Source: Pseudofrancisella aestuarii (GTDB lineage Bacteria > Pseudomonadota > Gammaproteobacteria > Francisellales > Francisellaceae). Taken from it: a DNA stretch of 64,000 bases. How positions within the stretch are numbered: the first letter of the stretch is position 1; each line of letters begins with the position of its first letter. The notes beneath the pieces were generated by a model that was given only the letters and a program-made list of their open reading frames with translations, did no database searches and had not been told where the DNA came from. A program made the position numbers and the translations under genes. The stretch covers positions 186,001 to 250,000 of the forward strand of contig NZ_QLIS02000001.1 of assembly GCF_003574475.2 (NCBI RefSeq). The letters are read 5' to 3'. Shown piece by piece: positions 39,304 to 48,472 of the stretch.

Positions 39304-39651
39304 TTAGAAACAAGGTGTTCCTTGATGAAACTTAAGTAGCCATTTATTTCTTTTCAGAATCCATATTGAATTTCTATTAGCACGTAATTTTTCTTTTCCT
39401 ACTTCACTTATATAAGTTACTTGTTTCACGCTATCACTAATATTATGTACTTTGAAGTTTTCTAATGGGATTTTAGCTAAAATTTCTTGATACTCATGAG
39501 ATAATACTTCGCTTCTTGAATAAATCTTACCAGATCTCCCAAATTCAAAAAAATCAGGATCAAGAATATTATTCATGTATGTATGATCAAATCTCGTTGC
39601 CTCTATCCATAGAGACTCTTCAAGCTCTTTTAACTCTTTAAATATTCCCAT
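39304..39651 (-). CDS. DUF4440/SnoaL-like small protein
   Basis: A 115-aa NTF2-fold-like protein resembling DUF4440: N-terminal LKELEESLW, the DPDFFEFGRSGKIYSR segment, and a C-terminal IWILKRNKWLLKFHQGTP. Members are small soluble proteins of mixed or unknown function. It lies 14 bases after the inositol oxygenase stop, so it is the last gene of the catabolic block, though its link to the pathway is not known. Confidence 0.7.
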   Translation of the reverse strand: MGIFKELKELEESLWIEATRFDHTYMNNILDPDFFEFGRSGKIYSRSEVLSHEYQEILAKIPLENFKVHNISDSVKQVTYISEVGKEKLRANRNSIWILKRNKWLLKFHQGTPCF

Positions 39652-39665
39652 TTAGTTTTATATTT

Positions 39666-40643
39666 TTACCAATTAATTTTCTTTTTAGGTACCCACTTAT
39701 CTAATAGAGCTTTGTATTTTTTCTCTAATACTTCTTTTGGAGGTAGTTCAGGTAATTTTGAATATAAGTCAGCTTTTTGAAAAGCCTTAAGAAGAGGTAG
39801 TAATAACCAATCTTTTTCATTTGCAAGCTCTTGGTAAGCTAGACCGCCTGTTTGAGGTGTATGCCATGGATAGAATGAATGATATCTTAAAAGATATAGA
39901 CCTTCATAAGGAATATCACTGCCTTGTTCAAAAACTTTATATATATATTCATCATGTCCAAAGCTCATTTCAACAGCATCAAAACCACAATTGTTTGGAT
40001 AACTTCCATAATGTGTTTCATTAGTGTTTTTATATGTTTCATAGTCACTAGCTGTTTTATAAAAGCCTTTATCAAAAAACACATTTGCACTGGCGAATGG
40101 GCAAGCTACAGGATACGTATCACCAACAGTTGACCATTGTGGTAATGCTCCATATTCTGGTAAAGTCATAATTTTTCCTAAATCATGAATAAAGCCGACT
40201 AAAGGAAACCAAGACCAGTCTTTTATATGTGAATATAATTCTTTTAAAGTTTCTTTTTCTGTATAAAAATCTTTCCATTTTTTAGGTAAACTTTGCCACT
40301 CATGATCACGAAATAATGATTTAATTAATGCATTGTCACGTATTTCAGTAGCATTTTCTAAAAATTTATTTTGAACAGCTTCTGCTGTTTGATATGCATG
40401 TTCAATTTGAGGTAAGTCATTATCAGGATCACTTTCATCATGAACATTTTCTAGTAATTTAAATACTTCATAAACATCCATTTTTCCTAGAGACAATTTA
40501 AAGTATTTATCTTTCATTCTTTTTACATAATCAAGAGACTGATTAGTGTGCATTTCTCTATAAGTTCTCTCTACACGATCTTGAAATTTACTATCAGTAT
40601 AGTTACGAAATTCACCAAAGCTATTATTTTCCAAGTTAGACAT
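39666..40643 (-). CDS. Inositol oxygenase (MIOX)
   Basis: Cleaves myo-inositol with O2 to D-glucuronate using a di-iron centre. All expected iron ligands are visible: H82 (IEHAYQTAE), H153-D154 (GFIHDLGK), H230 (SFGHDEY), H255 (RYHSFYPWHT) and D292 (KADLYSK). The match with animal MIOX in these blocks is strong. It is 325 aa, somewhat longer than animal forms. This enzyme is uncommon in bacteria. It sits next to a sugar porter and the glucuronate isomerase gene. Confidence 0.93.
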   Translation of the reverse strand: MSNLENNSFGEFRNYTDSKFQDRVERTYREMHTNQSLDYVKRMKDKYFKLSLGKMDVYEVFKLLENVHDESDPDNDLPQIEHAYQTAEAVQNKFLENATEIRDNALIKSLFRDHEWQSLPKKWKDFYTEKETLKELYSHIKDWSWFPLVGFIHDLGKIMTLPEYGALPQWSTVGDTYPVACPFASANVFFDKGFYKTASDYETYKNTNETHYGSYPNNCGFDAVEMSFGHDEYIYKVFEQGSDIPYEGLYLLRYHSFYPWHTPQTGGLAYQELANEKDWLLLPLLKAFQKADLYSKLPELPPKEVLEKKYKALLDKWVPKKKINW

Positions 40644-40673
40644 TTTCTTCTCCTCGATGAAAGTTAAATTCTA

Positions 40674-42065
40674 CTATTTATTATACTCTTTAATGCCTAA
40701 ATACCTAGTAGGAATTTGGCGATCTAAGTTTGCTTCTATGACCTCTAAAGAAACTCCTTTTGTTTCAGGAATAAAGAAATAAGTAACAATAAAGGCTAAA
40801 GTCGCGACACAGGCATATAAACCAAATGTGAAGGTTACACCTAGGCTAGTTAATATAGTTAAAAATGTAGCAGCTACAATAAAATTTGCTAGCCACTGTA
40901 TAGAGGCTACAAAACTCATAGCAGTACCTCTAACATTTAGTGGAAATATCTCTGAAATTATTAACCAGAATAATGATCCAACACTAATACAATAACCAAC
41001 AACATATATAAGTAAACAAGTTAAAGCAGAGTATGCAACTAATGTAGAAGAAGAGTTTTTAAGTAGATAGATCATACTAAATAAACTAATAGCTGCCATC
41101 GCTGAACCGATTAATAAGAATCTTCTTCTTCCTAGTTTATCAATAAACATTATTGTAATAATAGTCGCAATAAAATTAACAATCCCTAAAACTAGAGTCA
41201 TTAACATACGCGTTTCATTTCCACTAAATCCAATACTTTCCATAATATGAGGTCCATAATACATAACAGTATTGATTCCAAAGAATTGCTGAAAAATACC
41301 TAGAGCTAAACCAATATATAAAACAGGTCTTACTTTTTTATCAAAAATTTGTAAAAAACCAACTTTACTAGGCTTTGCTAAGTTTTCCTGGATTGCTTTT
41401 AGTTCTAGTTTTACTACATTATTACAATCTCTTAATTTAGTTAAAGTTTCTTTAGCCTCTTCCTTTCTGCCTTTAGATACTAACCATTTAGGAGAATAGG
41501 GCATAAAGCACATTCCAATAAATAATAAAATTGCAGGAACGAGACCAGTTGCTATCATTAATCTCCAATCACCACTTGATGTAAGTAAATAATTAACGAC
41601 AAATGCAATAACTTGTCCACCTGTTAAGAAAGCTCCATTCCATAATACTAAGCTACCTCTTTTAGAAGCAGGGGCTACTTCAGCAATAAATAAAGGTACA
41701 GCATAAGATGCTATTCCAATAGCAGAACCTAACATAAATCTACCAACCACTAAACAAGTAATATTAGGTGCAAACGTAGCAACAAGTGTTCCAACTATGA
41801 ATAACAAGCTAGTTGCAATCATTACTCGTTTACGACCAAACCTATCTGTGAAGTAGCCACTTAGAAGAGCTCCAAAAAAGGCGCCAAGTACACAAAAGCT
41901 AACTACAATTTCAATCTGCCAATTGGAAGCAGTAAACTCATTTTGAATAAATGGGGTAGCTCCAGCTATTATTGAGGTATCAAAACCAAAAAGTAATCCA
42001 CCTATAGCAGCTATAGCTACAATCATAGCAACATATAATGTTGTTGATCTATTTGTATCATCCAT
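40674..42065 (-). CDS. Sugar porter MFS transporter, probable inositol importer
   Basis: A 463-aa carrier with 12 membrane segments and sugar-porter signatures: DRFGRKRVM in loop 2, the PYSPKWL motif after helix 6, and PETKGVSLE at the C terminus. Its location between inositol oxygenase and glucuronate isomerase genes makes myo-inositol the most likely cargo, like IolT-type carriers; glucuronate is an alternative. Confidence 0.87.
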   Translation of the reverse strand: MDDTNRSTTLYVAMIVAIAAIGGLLFGFDTSIIAGATPFIQNEFTASNWQIEIVVSFCVLGAFFGALLSGYFTDRFGRKRVMIATSLLFIVGTLVATFAPNITCLVVGRFMLGSAIGIASYAVPLFIAEVAPASKRGSLVLWNGAFLTGGQVIAFVVNYLLTSSGDWRLMIATGLVPAILLFIGMCFMPYSPKWLVSKGRKEEAKETLTKLRDCNNVVKLELKAIQENLAKPSKVGFLQIFDKKVRPVLYIGLALGIFQQFFGINTVMYYGPHIMESIGFSGNETRMLMTLVLGIVNFIATIITIMFIDKLGRRRFLLIGSAMAAISLFSMIYLLKNSSSTLVAYSALTCLLIYVVGYCISVGSLFWLIISEIFPLNVRGTAMSFVASIQWLANFIVAATFLTILTSLGVTFTFGLYACVATLAFIVTYFFIPETKGVSLEVIEANLDRQIPTRYLGIKEYNK

Positions 42066-42091
42066 TAGTTAAGTTCTCCTGCTTTTATAGC

Positions 42092-43492
42092 TTATAAATT
42101 AAATATTTTTTTAGATTGTGTATATGTTAGATCATAAGCAACCTCTAATGCATCTGCTTTTGATAATCTTCCAATTTGCACCATTTCAGCAAGGTATGCA
42201 GCATCTACACGTCTTGCTATATCATGTCTAACAGGTATAGAAAGTAAAGCACGAGTATCATCAATAAAACCTGAGCAGTTATAAAAACCAGCTGTTTCTG
42301 TAACGGCATGTCTAAATCTTTTCATACCTTCAGCTGAATCGTTAAACCACCATGGTGGACCTAAGAAAACACTAGGATAATGTCCTGCTAATGGAGCAAG
42401 TTCCCTGGTATAAGTAGTTTCATCCATTGTAAATAAAACTATTCTAAAGTTTCTATTATTTCCTACTTTATCTAATAAAGGATGAAGGCCATTAACATAA
42501 TCACACTTAACAGGAATATCGCAGCCTTTGTCATTACCAAATTTTCTTTGAATACGGCTATTATGATTTCTAAATACACCAGCATGTAATTGCATTACAA
42601 GGCCATCATCTGTTGCCATCTTGGCCATTTCAGTTATCATTTGACCACAGAAAATTCTTTTCTCTTTTGAGGAAGCTGTATTTGTTAGTACTTTCTTAAA
42701 TAAATCTTTACACTCTGACTTTTCTAGATCGTAAGTTCTTGGTACAGTAACTCCATGATCAGAAGCTGTAGCGCCATTAGCTATAAAAAATTCTCTACGC
42801 TCTTTAAGCACTTTTAGAAACTTTTCATAAGAATTTATTTCTGTATCTAGTTGTTTTGCTAAAGACTTAATATGTTTATGAACTGGATGAAGCTCAGGAT
42901 TAGTAACAGTGTCTGGCCTAAAAGTAGGAACAACCTTACATTTGAAATCAGAATTAGCAATATTTCTATGATGTTCTAAAGTATCTCCTACATTATCTGT
43001 AGTAGCTATAACTTCAATATTAAATCTTTTACAGATTTCTCTAGGTAGAAATTCTTTTTTCTTTAAACAGTTATCAATATGATCATATAACTCATCTGCT
43101 GTTTCTGGAGTAAAAGCTTTATTATATCCAAATACATTTTTTAATTGTGCATCGAACCATAGTCCAACTTGTGTTCCTCTAAATATATACCAGTTTTCTG
43201 CTACTTTATGCCAAATCTTCTTTGGATCAGTTTCGACTTCTTTTCCATCTTTTCTAGATATACCAAAATCTTCTAATCTCAGTCCTTGAGAGTAAAACAT
43301 TCTAAAAATATAATGATCAGGTTTAATTAAAAGTTCTACAGGGTTTTCAAAAGGTTTGTTCTCATCAAACCAAGCAGGATCTGTATGTCCATGAGGGCTT
43401 ACAATAGGTAAATCTTTAATATGATTGTAAATCTCTAGAGCAATATCCCTAGTTGATTTATCAATAGGCATTAGTACATTATCACTAAGCAT
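42092..43492 (-). CDS. uxaC: Glucuronate isomerase
   Basis: Converts D-glucuronate to D-fructuronate. It is a 466-aa amidohydrolase-like TIM barrel with metal motif SPHGHTDP (about 34-41), ATTDNVGD, and VMQLHAGVFRNHN. Length matches UxaC. Its start overlaps the end of the upstream exported phosphoesterase gene by eight bases, which ties that gene to this pathway. Confidence 0.92.
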   Translation of the reverse strand: MLSDNVLMPIDKSTRDIALEIYNHIKDLPIVSPHGHTDPAWFDENKPFENPVELLIKPDHYIFRMFYSQGLRLEDFGISRKDGKEVETDPKKIWHKVAENWYIFRGTQVGLWFDAQLKNVFGYNKAFTPETADELYDHIDNCLKKKEFLPREICKRFNIEVIATTDNVGDTLEHHRNIANSDFKCKVVPTFRPDTVTNPELHPVHKHIKSLAKQLDTEINSYEKFLKVLKERREFFIANGATASDHGVTVPRTYDLEKSECKDLFKKVLTNTASSKEKRIFCGQMITEMAKMATDDGLVMQLHAGVFRNHNSRIQRKFGNDKGCDIPVKCDYVNGLHPLLDKVGNNRNFRIVLFTMDETTYTRELAPLAGHYPSVFLGPPWWFNDSAEGMKRFRHAVTETAGFYNCSGFIDDTRALLSIPVRHDIARRVDAAYLAEMVQIGRLSKADALEVAYDLTYTQSKKIFNL

Positions 43493-44243
43493 AGTTTTCT
43501 CCTCTTTTGTGATTGACTATATTTTTATTACTATTTTGTTTTAATGGAATTGTTAATAATTCTTCAATAATTTGGCCATTTTTATCTACTTCTCCTAAAG
43601 ATATTGCCACTATCTTTGCTTTAATAGGCCTTGCTCTAAATTCAGCTATAGCATTTGACATATCTTTAATAAAGTTTTGTTTTTGTTGCTCATCATCAAG
43701 ACTTATAGCCATTATACTAAAGTGTGGTGTAAATTCAGAGAAGGTATTAGGACTACCATATTTTGTAAATGATTTATTTTTTTGAGGATAGTATTTTACC
43801 CATTCTGGTATGGGATATTCATTATTTCTATATTGGGATAATGAAGAAACTACTGTATCTGAAAATAACTTTAATTCATTACTATTCTCTACATCTAGCA
43901 TTATAAAACCACTATTATTTACATTTATATTTGTTAGCTCAATATTAAATTCTGAAATATTTTGAGTAATATTTTTAATATTCTCTTCTATAAATGGTAT
44001 TTTTTCTGGTGAGAATCCTGTTAAGTATAAAGTAATGTGAGCAGGGTGGTTTATAATAAAAGGAGTTATATTATATTTTTTTAATAACCCTTTACTATCT
44101 AAAAACTCATTAAAATCTTTAATATATAAAGTTACTTCTTTAGATGGTATAAGGTGAATGTCATATTCTTTAAATGAAGACGAGAAAGATACTGATATAA
44201 AAGATACTGTAATTAATAATATTACGATGACCTTTTTAAACAT
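43485..44243 (-). CDS. Exported 2H-superfamily phosphoesterase-like protein
   Basis: A 252-aa protein with signal peptide (hydrophobic 5-19, cleavage near Phe-Ser-Ser). It has two His-x-Thr/Ser motifs, HIT at 69-71 and HFS at 174-176, about 105 residues apart. These are the marks of 2H phosphoesterases (LigT/2'-5' RNA ligase and cyclic phosphodiesterase fold). Such enzymes open cyclic phosphodiesters. The gene is coupled to uxaC, so cyclic inositol phosphate is an attractive but untested substrate. Confidence 0.68.
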   Translation of the reverse strand: MFKKVIVILLITVSFISVSFSSSFKEYDIHLIPSKEVTLYIKDFNEFLDSKGLLKKYNITPFIINHPAHITLYLTGFSPEKIPFIEENIKNITQNISEFNIELTNINVNNSGFIMLDVENSNELKLFSDTVVSSLSQYRNNEYPIPEWVKYYPQKNKSFTKYGSPNTFSEFTPHFSIMAISLDDEQQKQNFIKDMSNAIAEFRARPIKAKIVAISLGEVDKNGQIIEELLTIPLKQNSNKNIVNHKRGENYA

Positions 44244-44290
44244 ATATATTGAGAAGTCTTAAAAAAGTCTTTGTTAATTTGATTATAATA

Positions 44291-44310
44291 TTTCTTTTTA
44301 AGAAAAGAAA
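44291..44310. other. AT-rich hairpin just after the KDPG aldolase gene
   Basis: TTTCTTTT and AAAAGAAA form a perfect 8-base stem with loop TAAG, directly after the aldolase stop and within the 67-base gap before the exported phosphoesterase gene. With one G-C pair it is weak; it might slow transcription or be a processing site. Confidence 0.3.
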
Positions 44311-44859
44311 TCATATTAATGAAGAGCTTCCAATGGCTATTATATTTTTTTGAGCAAGGTATTCATCTTGATTTGATGAGTTTATTCCACCAGTTGCACA
44401 GAATATTACTTCTGGAAATACAGCTTGGTAATTTTTTAGAAGTTTAATTCCCCCCATAGCTTCTGCTGGGAAAAATTTTAAAATTTTAAAGCCAAAACTT
44501 AATATAGTCATAATTTCAAAAGGAGTTACTCCACCTGGAAGGTAAGGAAGCTTTTTCTTTTTTGCAAATTTTAACATTTTAATAGTAGCGCCAGGAGAAA
44601 CTAAAAAGTCTACTTTTAGTTTGGAACACTCTTTTAATTGCTCTAGAGTACGAATTGTTCCTATGCCTATAATAAAATCATCGTTATTTTTAATAATTTC
44701 TTTTATTACCTCTAAGGCATTAGGAGTTCTAAGCGTAAATTCAACTATTTTAATATTTTTATTACGTAGTTTTTCTAAAGTAGATGTTGCCTCTTCTAGT
44801 GTGTTAACAGCGACTACAGGTATTAGAGGATTATCTTCTAAAATCTTTTTTAATGACAT
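44311..44859 (-). CDS. eda: KDPG aldolase, C-terminally short
   Basis: Splits 2-keto-3-deoxy-6-phosphogluconate into pyruvate and glyceraldehyde-3-phosphate. Schiff-base Lys is in ILKFFPAEAMGG (about 128-139), and VEFTLRTPNA, GIGT and PGGVTP are conserved. The protein ends at IAIGSSSLI, 182 aa in all, lacking the last 25-30 residues of typical forms (about 205-213 aa). Reading on past the TGA does not give a typical tail. The active site is intact, so it may still work. It starts directly after the kinase stop (TAAATG). Confidence 0.87.
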   Translation of the reverse strand: MSLKKILEDNPLIPVVAVNTLEEATSTLEKLRNKNIKIVEFTLRTPNALEVIKEIIKNNDDFIIGIGTIRTLEQLKECSKLKVDFLVSPGATIKMLKFAKKKKLPYLPGGVTPFEIMTILSFGFKILKFFPAEAMGGIKLLKNYQAVFPEVIFCATGGINSSNQDEYLAQKNIIAIGSSSLI

Positions 44860-45813
44860 TTATAATTCCTTAAGAATTTTAAGATATTTATCTGTATGCT
44901 CTCTAGCTATGATTGCTCCATAGTGTTGTATTATTTCAGCAGCAAATTTTTGAGCAAAACTAACACAATCTGTAAGGTTATAATCTTTATTAAAAGCTGC
45001 TAAGAATGCAGCATTAAAACTATCGCCTGCAGCAGTGGTATCAACCGGTATATCAACTCTTTGAGGCATGATCTCTTCAACTTTACCTTGATTATATATT
45101 ACAGTAGGGTTTGCGCCATGTTTTATAATAATAGTAGGTATATTAAAATTATTATATCTATCTAAGGTTTGTTGACTATTAATATCATCAAATAGCATTT
45201 GCTCATCGTCAAAAGTTGTAATAACCATAGTTACTAAAGGTAATATTTTTTCTAAATATTTTTTAGTTTGACTAATGTTTTTCCAACATTTAGGACGATA
45301 ATTTAAGTCAAAAATAATTTGTTTATCTGGAGAACTTGCTTTAAAGACATTAATCCAGTCACAAAAGATATTCAACTGTGCTTCATCCCATCTAGATAAA
45401 GATATTCCAGAGAAATATATATATTGATAAGTTTTTGTATATTGGCTTAATTCTTGACTAGATATATTATTAAAAAGCTCTTTAATTGGTGCTTGTTCAC
45501 GCCAATAATAAAAGCTTCTTTCTCCTAAATTATCTGTATTAATAGCATATAGACCTGGAACTTTATCAGCTAATCTTATGATGGTGGAAGTATCTATATT
45601 TTCATTTTTCCAAGAATTTATCATTTGAGAGGAGAAAGTATCATTACCTAAAGCAGTTAAGAAAGATGTGTTTCCACCTAAACGAGCATAATATAAAGCA
45701 GTGTTTAAAACATCACCGCCAAAACTTAACTTTACTTGCTGACCTAGTTGCATTTGACCACTAAGTTCAAGCATACATTCGCCAATAGCTAATAGTTTAT
45801 TATCTATTTTCAT
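44860..45813 (-). CDS. kdgK: 2-keto-3-deoxygluconate kinase
   Basis: A 317-aa PfkB-family kinase phosphorylating KDG to KDPG. N-terminal GECMLEL and SFGGDVLNTALY, and the C-terminal catalytic loop VDTTAAGDSFNAAF, are visible. The position between mannonate dehydratase and KDPG aldolase genes fixes the substrate more firmly than sequence alone. It overlaps uxuA by 14 bases. Confidence 0.92.
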   Translation of the reverse strand: MKIDNKLLAIGECMLELSGQMQLGQQVKLSFGGDVLNTALYYARLGGNTSFLTALGNDTFSSQMINSWKNENIDTSTIIRLADKVPGLYAINTDNLGERSFYYWREQAPIKELFNNISSQELSQYTKTYQYIYFSGISLSRWDEAQLNIFCDWINVFKASSPDKQIIFDLNYRPKCWKNISQTKKYLEKILPLVTMVITTFDDEQMLFDDINSQQTLDRYNNFNIPTIIIKHGANPTVIYNQGKVEEIMPQRVDIPVDTTAAGDSFNAAFLAAFNKDYNLTDCVSFAQKFAAEIIQHYGAIIAREHTDKYLKILKEL

Positions 45814-46990
45814 TCTCTAACTCTTGTTTTACTGCATAAGCAACACCACGGATTTCAGCTAATCCTTTCATCCTACCTATACATGAGTACCCTGGATTAG
45901 TTTTCTTATCCAAATCACTAAGCATTTGTTGTCCATGATCTGGTCTCATATAGATAGGATGAGAAGATTTTTCTATTTTTAGGATTTCTTTAACTAAAGC
46001 ATACATATTTGTATTTCCACATAAATGTTCTGCTTCATAGAAACTACGGCTATCCTTATCCAAAGCCACATTTCTTAAGTGAGTGAAATATATTCTTCTT
46101 CCAATCTTTTTAGCCATAAGAGGTAGGTCGTTATCCCATCTTGAACCTAATGAACCTGCGCAGAAAGTAATACCATTAGCCATTGATGGTACATTTTCAA
46201 ATAACCAATCATAATCTTCAATAGTACTAATAATTCTTGGTAAACCAAATAGTTCAAAAGGAGGATCATCCGGATGTATTGCTAATTTAGCTCCAACTTC
46301 TTCAGCTACAGGAATAACTTTCTCTAGGAAATATATAAGATTTTCACGTAATTTTGCTTTATCAATCCCTTTATATTCATCTAGAGCTGCCTGGAATTGC
46401 TTTAAAGTAAAGCTTTCTTCAGCACCTGGAAGACCTGCAATTATATTATTAATAAGTATTTCTTTTTTATCATTAGACATAATTTTAAAGTACGTAGTAG
46501 CTTTTTTAATTATATCTTCTCTGTATGATTTTTCAGAACCTGGTCTTTTTAAAATATGAATATCAAAAGCAGCAAAAGCTATTTCATCAAAAGATAAAGT
46601 TTTTGCGCCTGTAAGAGTTTTCATAGCTAGATCAGTACGAGTCCAGTCAAGCACAGGCATAAAATTATAAATAATAAGATTAATTCCACATTTAGCAAGG
46701 TTTCTGATACTTTCACAGTAGTTAGCTATATACTCATCACGAGTTGCTTTACCTCTTTTGATATCCTCATGAACGGGAATACTTTCTACGACAGACCATG
46801 TAAGGTGTGTTTTACCTTGTTTTGGAGAGTTTTCTACTTCAGACTGTCTTTTCTTAATTTCTGCTACAGGCCAAACTTCACCATTAGGTATATGATGTAA
46901 AGCAGTTACTATATCCGTAACGCCTGTTTGCATAATATCTTCTATACATACAGGATCATTTGGTCCAAACCATCTCCAAGATTCAATCAT
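45800..46990 (-). CDS. uxuA: D-mannonate dehydratase
   Basis: Dehydrates D-mannonate to 2-keto-3-deoxygluconate. It is 396 aa against 394 in E. coli. The opening SWRWFGPNDPV, TALHHIPNGEVW, and YNFMPVLDWTRTDLA are near-identical to known UxuA; the metal site includes HPDDPPF and the late MRPDHGQQM. It follows uxuB by 11 bases. Confidence 0.97.
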   Translation of the reverse strand: MIESWRWFGPNDPVCIEDIMQTGVTDIVTALHHIPNGEVWPVAEIKKRQSEVENSPKQGKTHLTWSVVESIPVHEDIKRGKATRDEYIANYCESIRNLAKCGINLIIYNFMPVLDWTRTDLAMKTLTGAKTLSFDEIAFAAFDIHILKRPGSEKSYREDIIKKATTYFKIMSNDKKEILINNIIAGLPGAEESFTLKQFQAALDEYKGIDKAKLRENLIYFLEKVIPVAEEVGAKLAIHPDDPPFELFGLPRIISTIEDYDWLFENVPSMANGITFCAGSLGSRWDNDLPLMAKKIGRRIYFTHLRNVALDKDSRSFYEAEHLCGNTNMYALVKEILKIEKSSHPIYMRPDHGQQMLSDLDKKTNPGYSCIGRMKGLAEIRGVAYAVKQELENENR

Positions 46991-47001
46991 TTCTTTTACC
47001 T

Positions 47002-48468
47002 CTATATATTTTTTATTACTTCAAGCACACCTTTTGAACGAATGGCTTCTATATATTTACTAATTATTTGTTTTAATTCAAAATTATCAGCAAACTCTTT
47101 TGAGAAAATTTCCTCAAGAGCCAAAAATCTATCTACTAATATTTTAGCATCATTTGTTTCATTCCAGATAGCTTTGTAATTGGCTTGTAATGGATCACTA
47201 ATTTCAAGGGAATGATTATTCTGATCCTTACCAGAACAGAATAATATCCAGCCAGCTAATCCTATAGCTAGGATATTATAATTTTTCTTTTCTTTAATAA
47301 GAGATTTTAAAGAGCCAAGCCATCGTTGAGGAATTTTCTTAGAACCATCCATAGCTATCTGTTCTGTGCGGTGCTTCAAATATGGATTAGCAAAACGAGT
47401 TAGTAATTTATCAGCATAGATATTAGTTGAAACACTAGCTGGCAAACCTTTAACTAAAGGGGCTGCTATTTCTAACATATATTTTTTAATAAAGTTATAA
47501 AACTCTTTTGTAGAGATAACGTTATCTACAGTTTTAAGTCCAGCATAAGCTCCTAAATAAGCTATTAAACTATGACTACCATTAAGCATAGTAAGCTTTA
47601 ATTTTTCAAAAGGTTCTATATCACTTACAAACTCAACACCAACCTTTTCAAGAGCAGGGCGACCATTTGCAAAATTATCCTCTATTACCCATTGAGCAAA
47701 TTCTTCAGTTGCTACTGGAGAGCTATCATTTTGTCCAATAGCATTTTCTATATTTTTAATAGTTTCATCTGTCACAGCTGGAACTATTCTATCAACCATA
47801 GCAGAAGGGAAAGTACAATTCTCATTTATCCATTTAGCTAAGTTTTTATCTATTTTATTTGCAAATTCAATAACAGCTGCTTTAAGTATTTTTCCATTGT
47901 TTGGCATATTGTCACAACTAAGTAAAGTTAATGCTTCTTTATGGGTTTCATATCTTTTTTTAAGAGAGGCTACAGTTATGCCAATAGCTGTTTTTGGAGC
48001 ACTGATGTTATTTAAATCTGCAATAATATCAGGGTGAGATATGTTTAATTTCTGAGTAGATAGATCTACATAGTATCCTTTTTCTGTAACTGTATAAGTA
48101 ACTATAAGAATACTATGGTTAGAGATAGTATTTATTAGCCCTTGAGTTTGCCCATTACCTGCAAAATAAACATCTTTCAATGCTCCAATAATTCTATAGT
48201 TATATCCAGATTCATCATTAGTTGAAAGGGTATATAAACAATCATTACTCTTTAGATCATCAATTAGTTTAGAGTTGCTTCTAATAGTTCCACTTATATA
48301 GCCCCAGTTAAAAGCATCAGTATTATTAGAGTTTAATAGTTTATCTATATAATAAATTTGATGCGCTCTATGGAAAGCTCCTATACCAATATGTAAAATT
48401 CCTGTTTTTAACTTATTTCTATCATAGTTAGGAAGTTGACAGTTTTTTAATGTCTGTAGATTTAACAT
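47002..48468 (-). CDS. uxuB: D-fructuronate reductase (mannitol dehydrogenase family)
   Basis: Reduces D-fructuronate to D-mannonate with NADH. It is 488 aa against 486 for E. coli UxuB. The nucleotide loop HIGIGAFHRAHQ is at 26-37; the catalytic region KLTMLNGSHSLIAYLG with Lys, Asn and His is typical of long-chain polyol dehydrogenases. Its stop lies 11 bases before uxuA and its start four bases after the glycosidase stop. Confidence 0.94.
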   Translation of the reverse strand: MLNLQTLKNCQLPNYDRNKLKTGILHIGIGAFHRAHQIYYIDKLLNSNNTDAFNWGYISGTIRSNSKLIDDLKSNDCLYTLSTNDESGYNYRIIGALKDVYFAGNGQTQGLINTISNHSILIVTYTVTEKGYYVDLSTQKLNISHPDIIADLNNISAPKTAIGITVASLKKRYETHKEALTLLSCDNMPNNGKILKAAVIEFANKIDKNLAKWINENCTFPSAMVDRIVPAVTDETIKNIENAIGQNDSSPVATEEFAQWVIEDNFANGRPALEKVGVEFVSDIEPFEKLKLTMLNGSHSLIAYLGAYAGLKTVDNVISTKEFYNFIKKYMLEIAAPLVKGLPASVSTNIYADKLLTRFANPYLKHRTEQIAMDGSKKIPQRWLGSLKSLIKEKKNYNILAIGLAGWILFCSGKDQNNHSLEISDPLQANYKAIWNETNDAKILVDRFLALEEIFSKEFADNFELKQIISKYIEAIRSKGVLEVIKNI

Positions 48469-48472
48469 TATT

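Noticed and set aside
44860-45813. Reading the second PfkB kinase as a fructokinase
   Set aside because: Its place between mannonate dehydratase and KDPG aldolase makes KDG the far more likely substrate.
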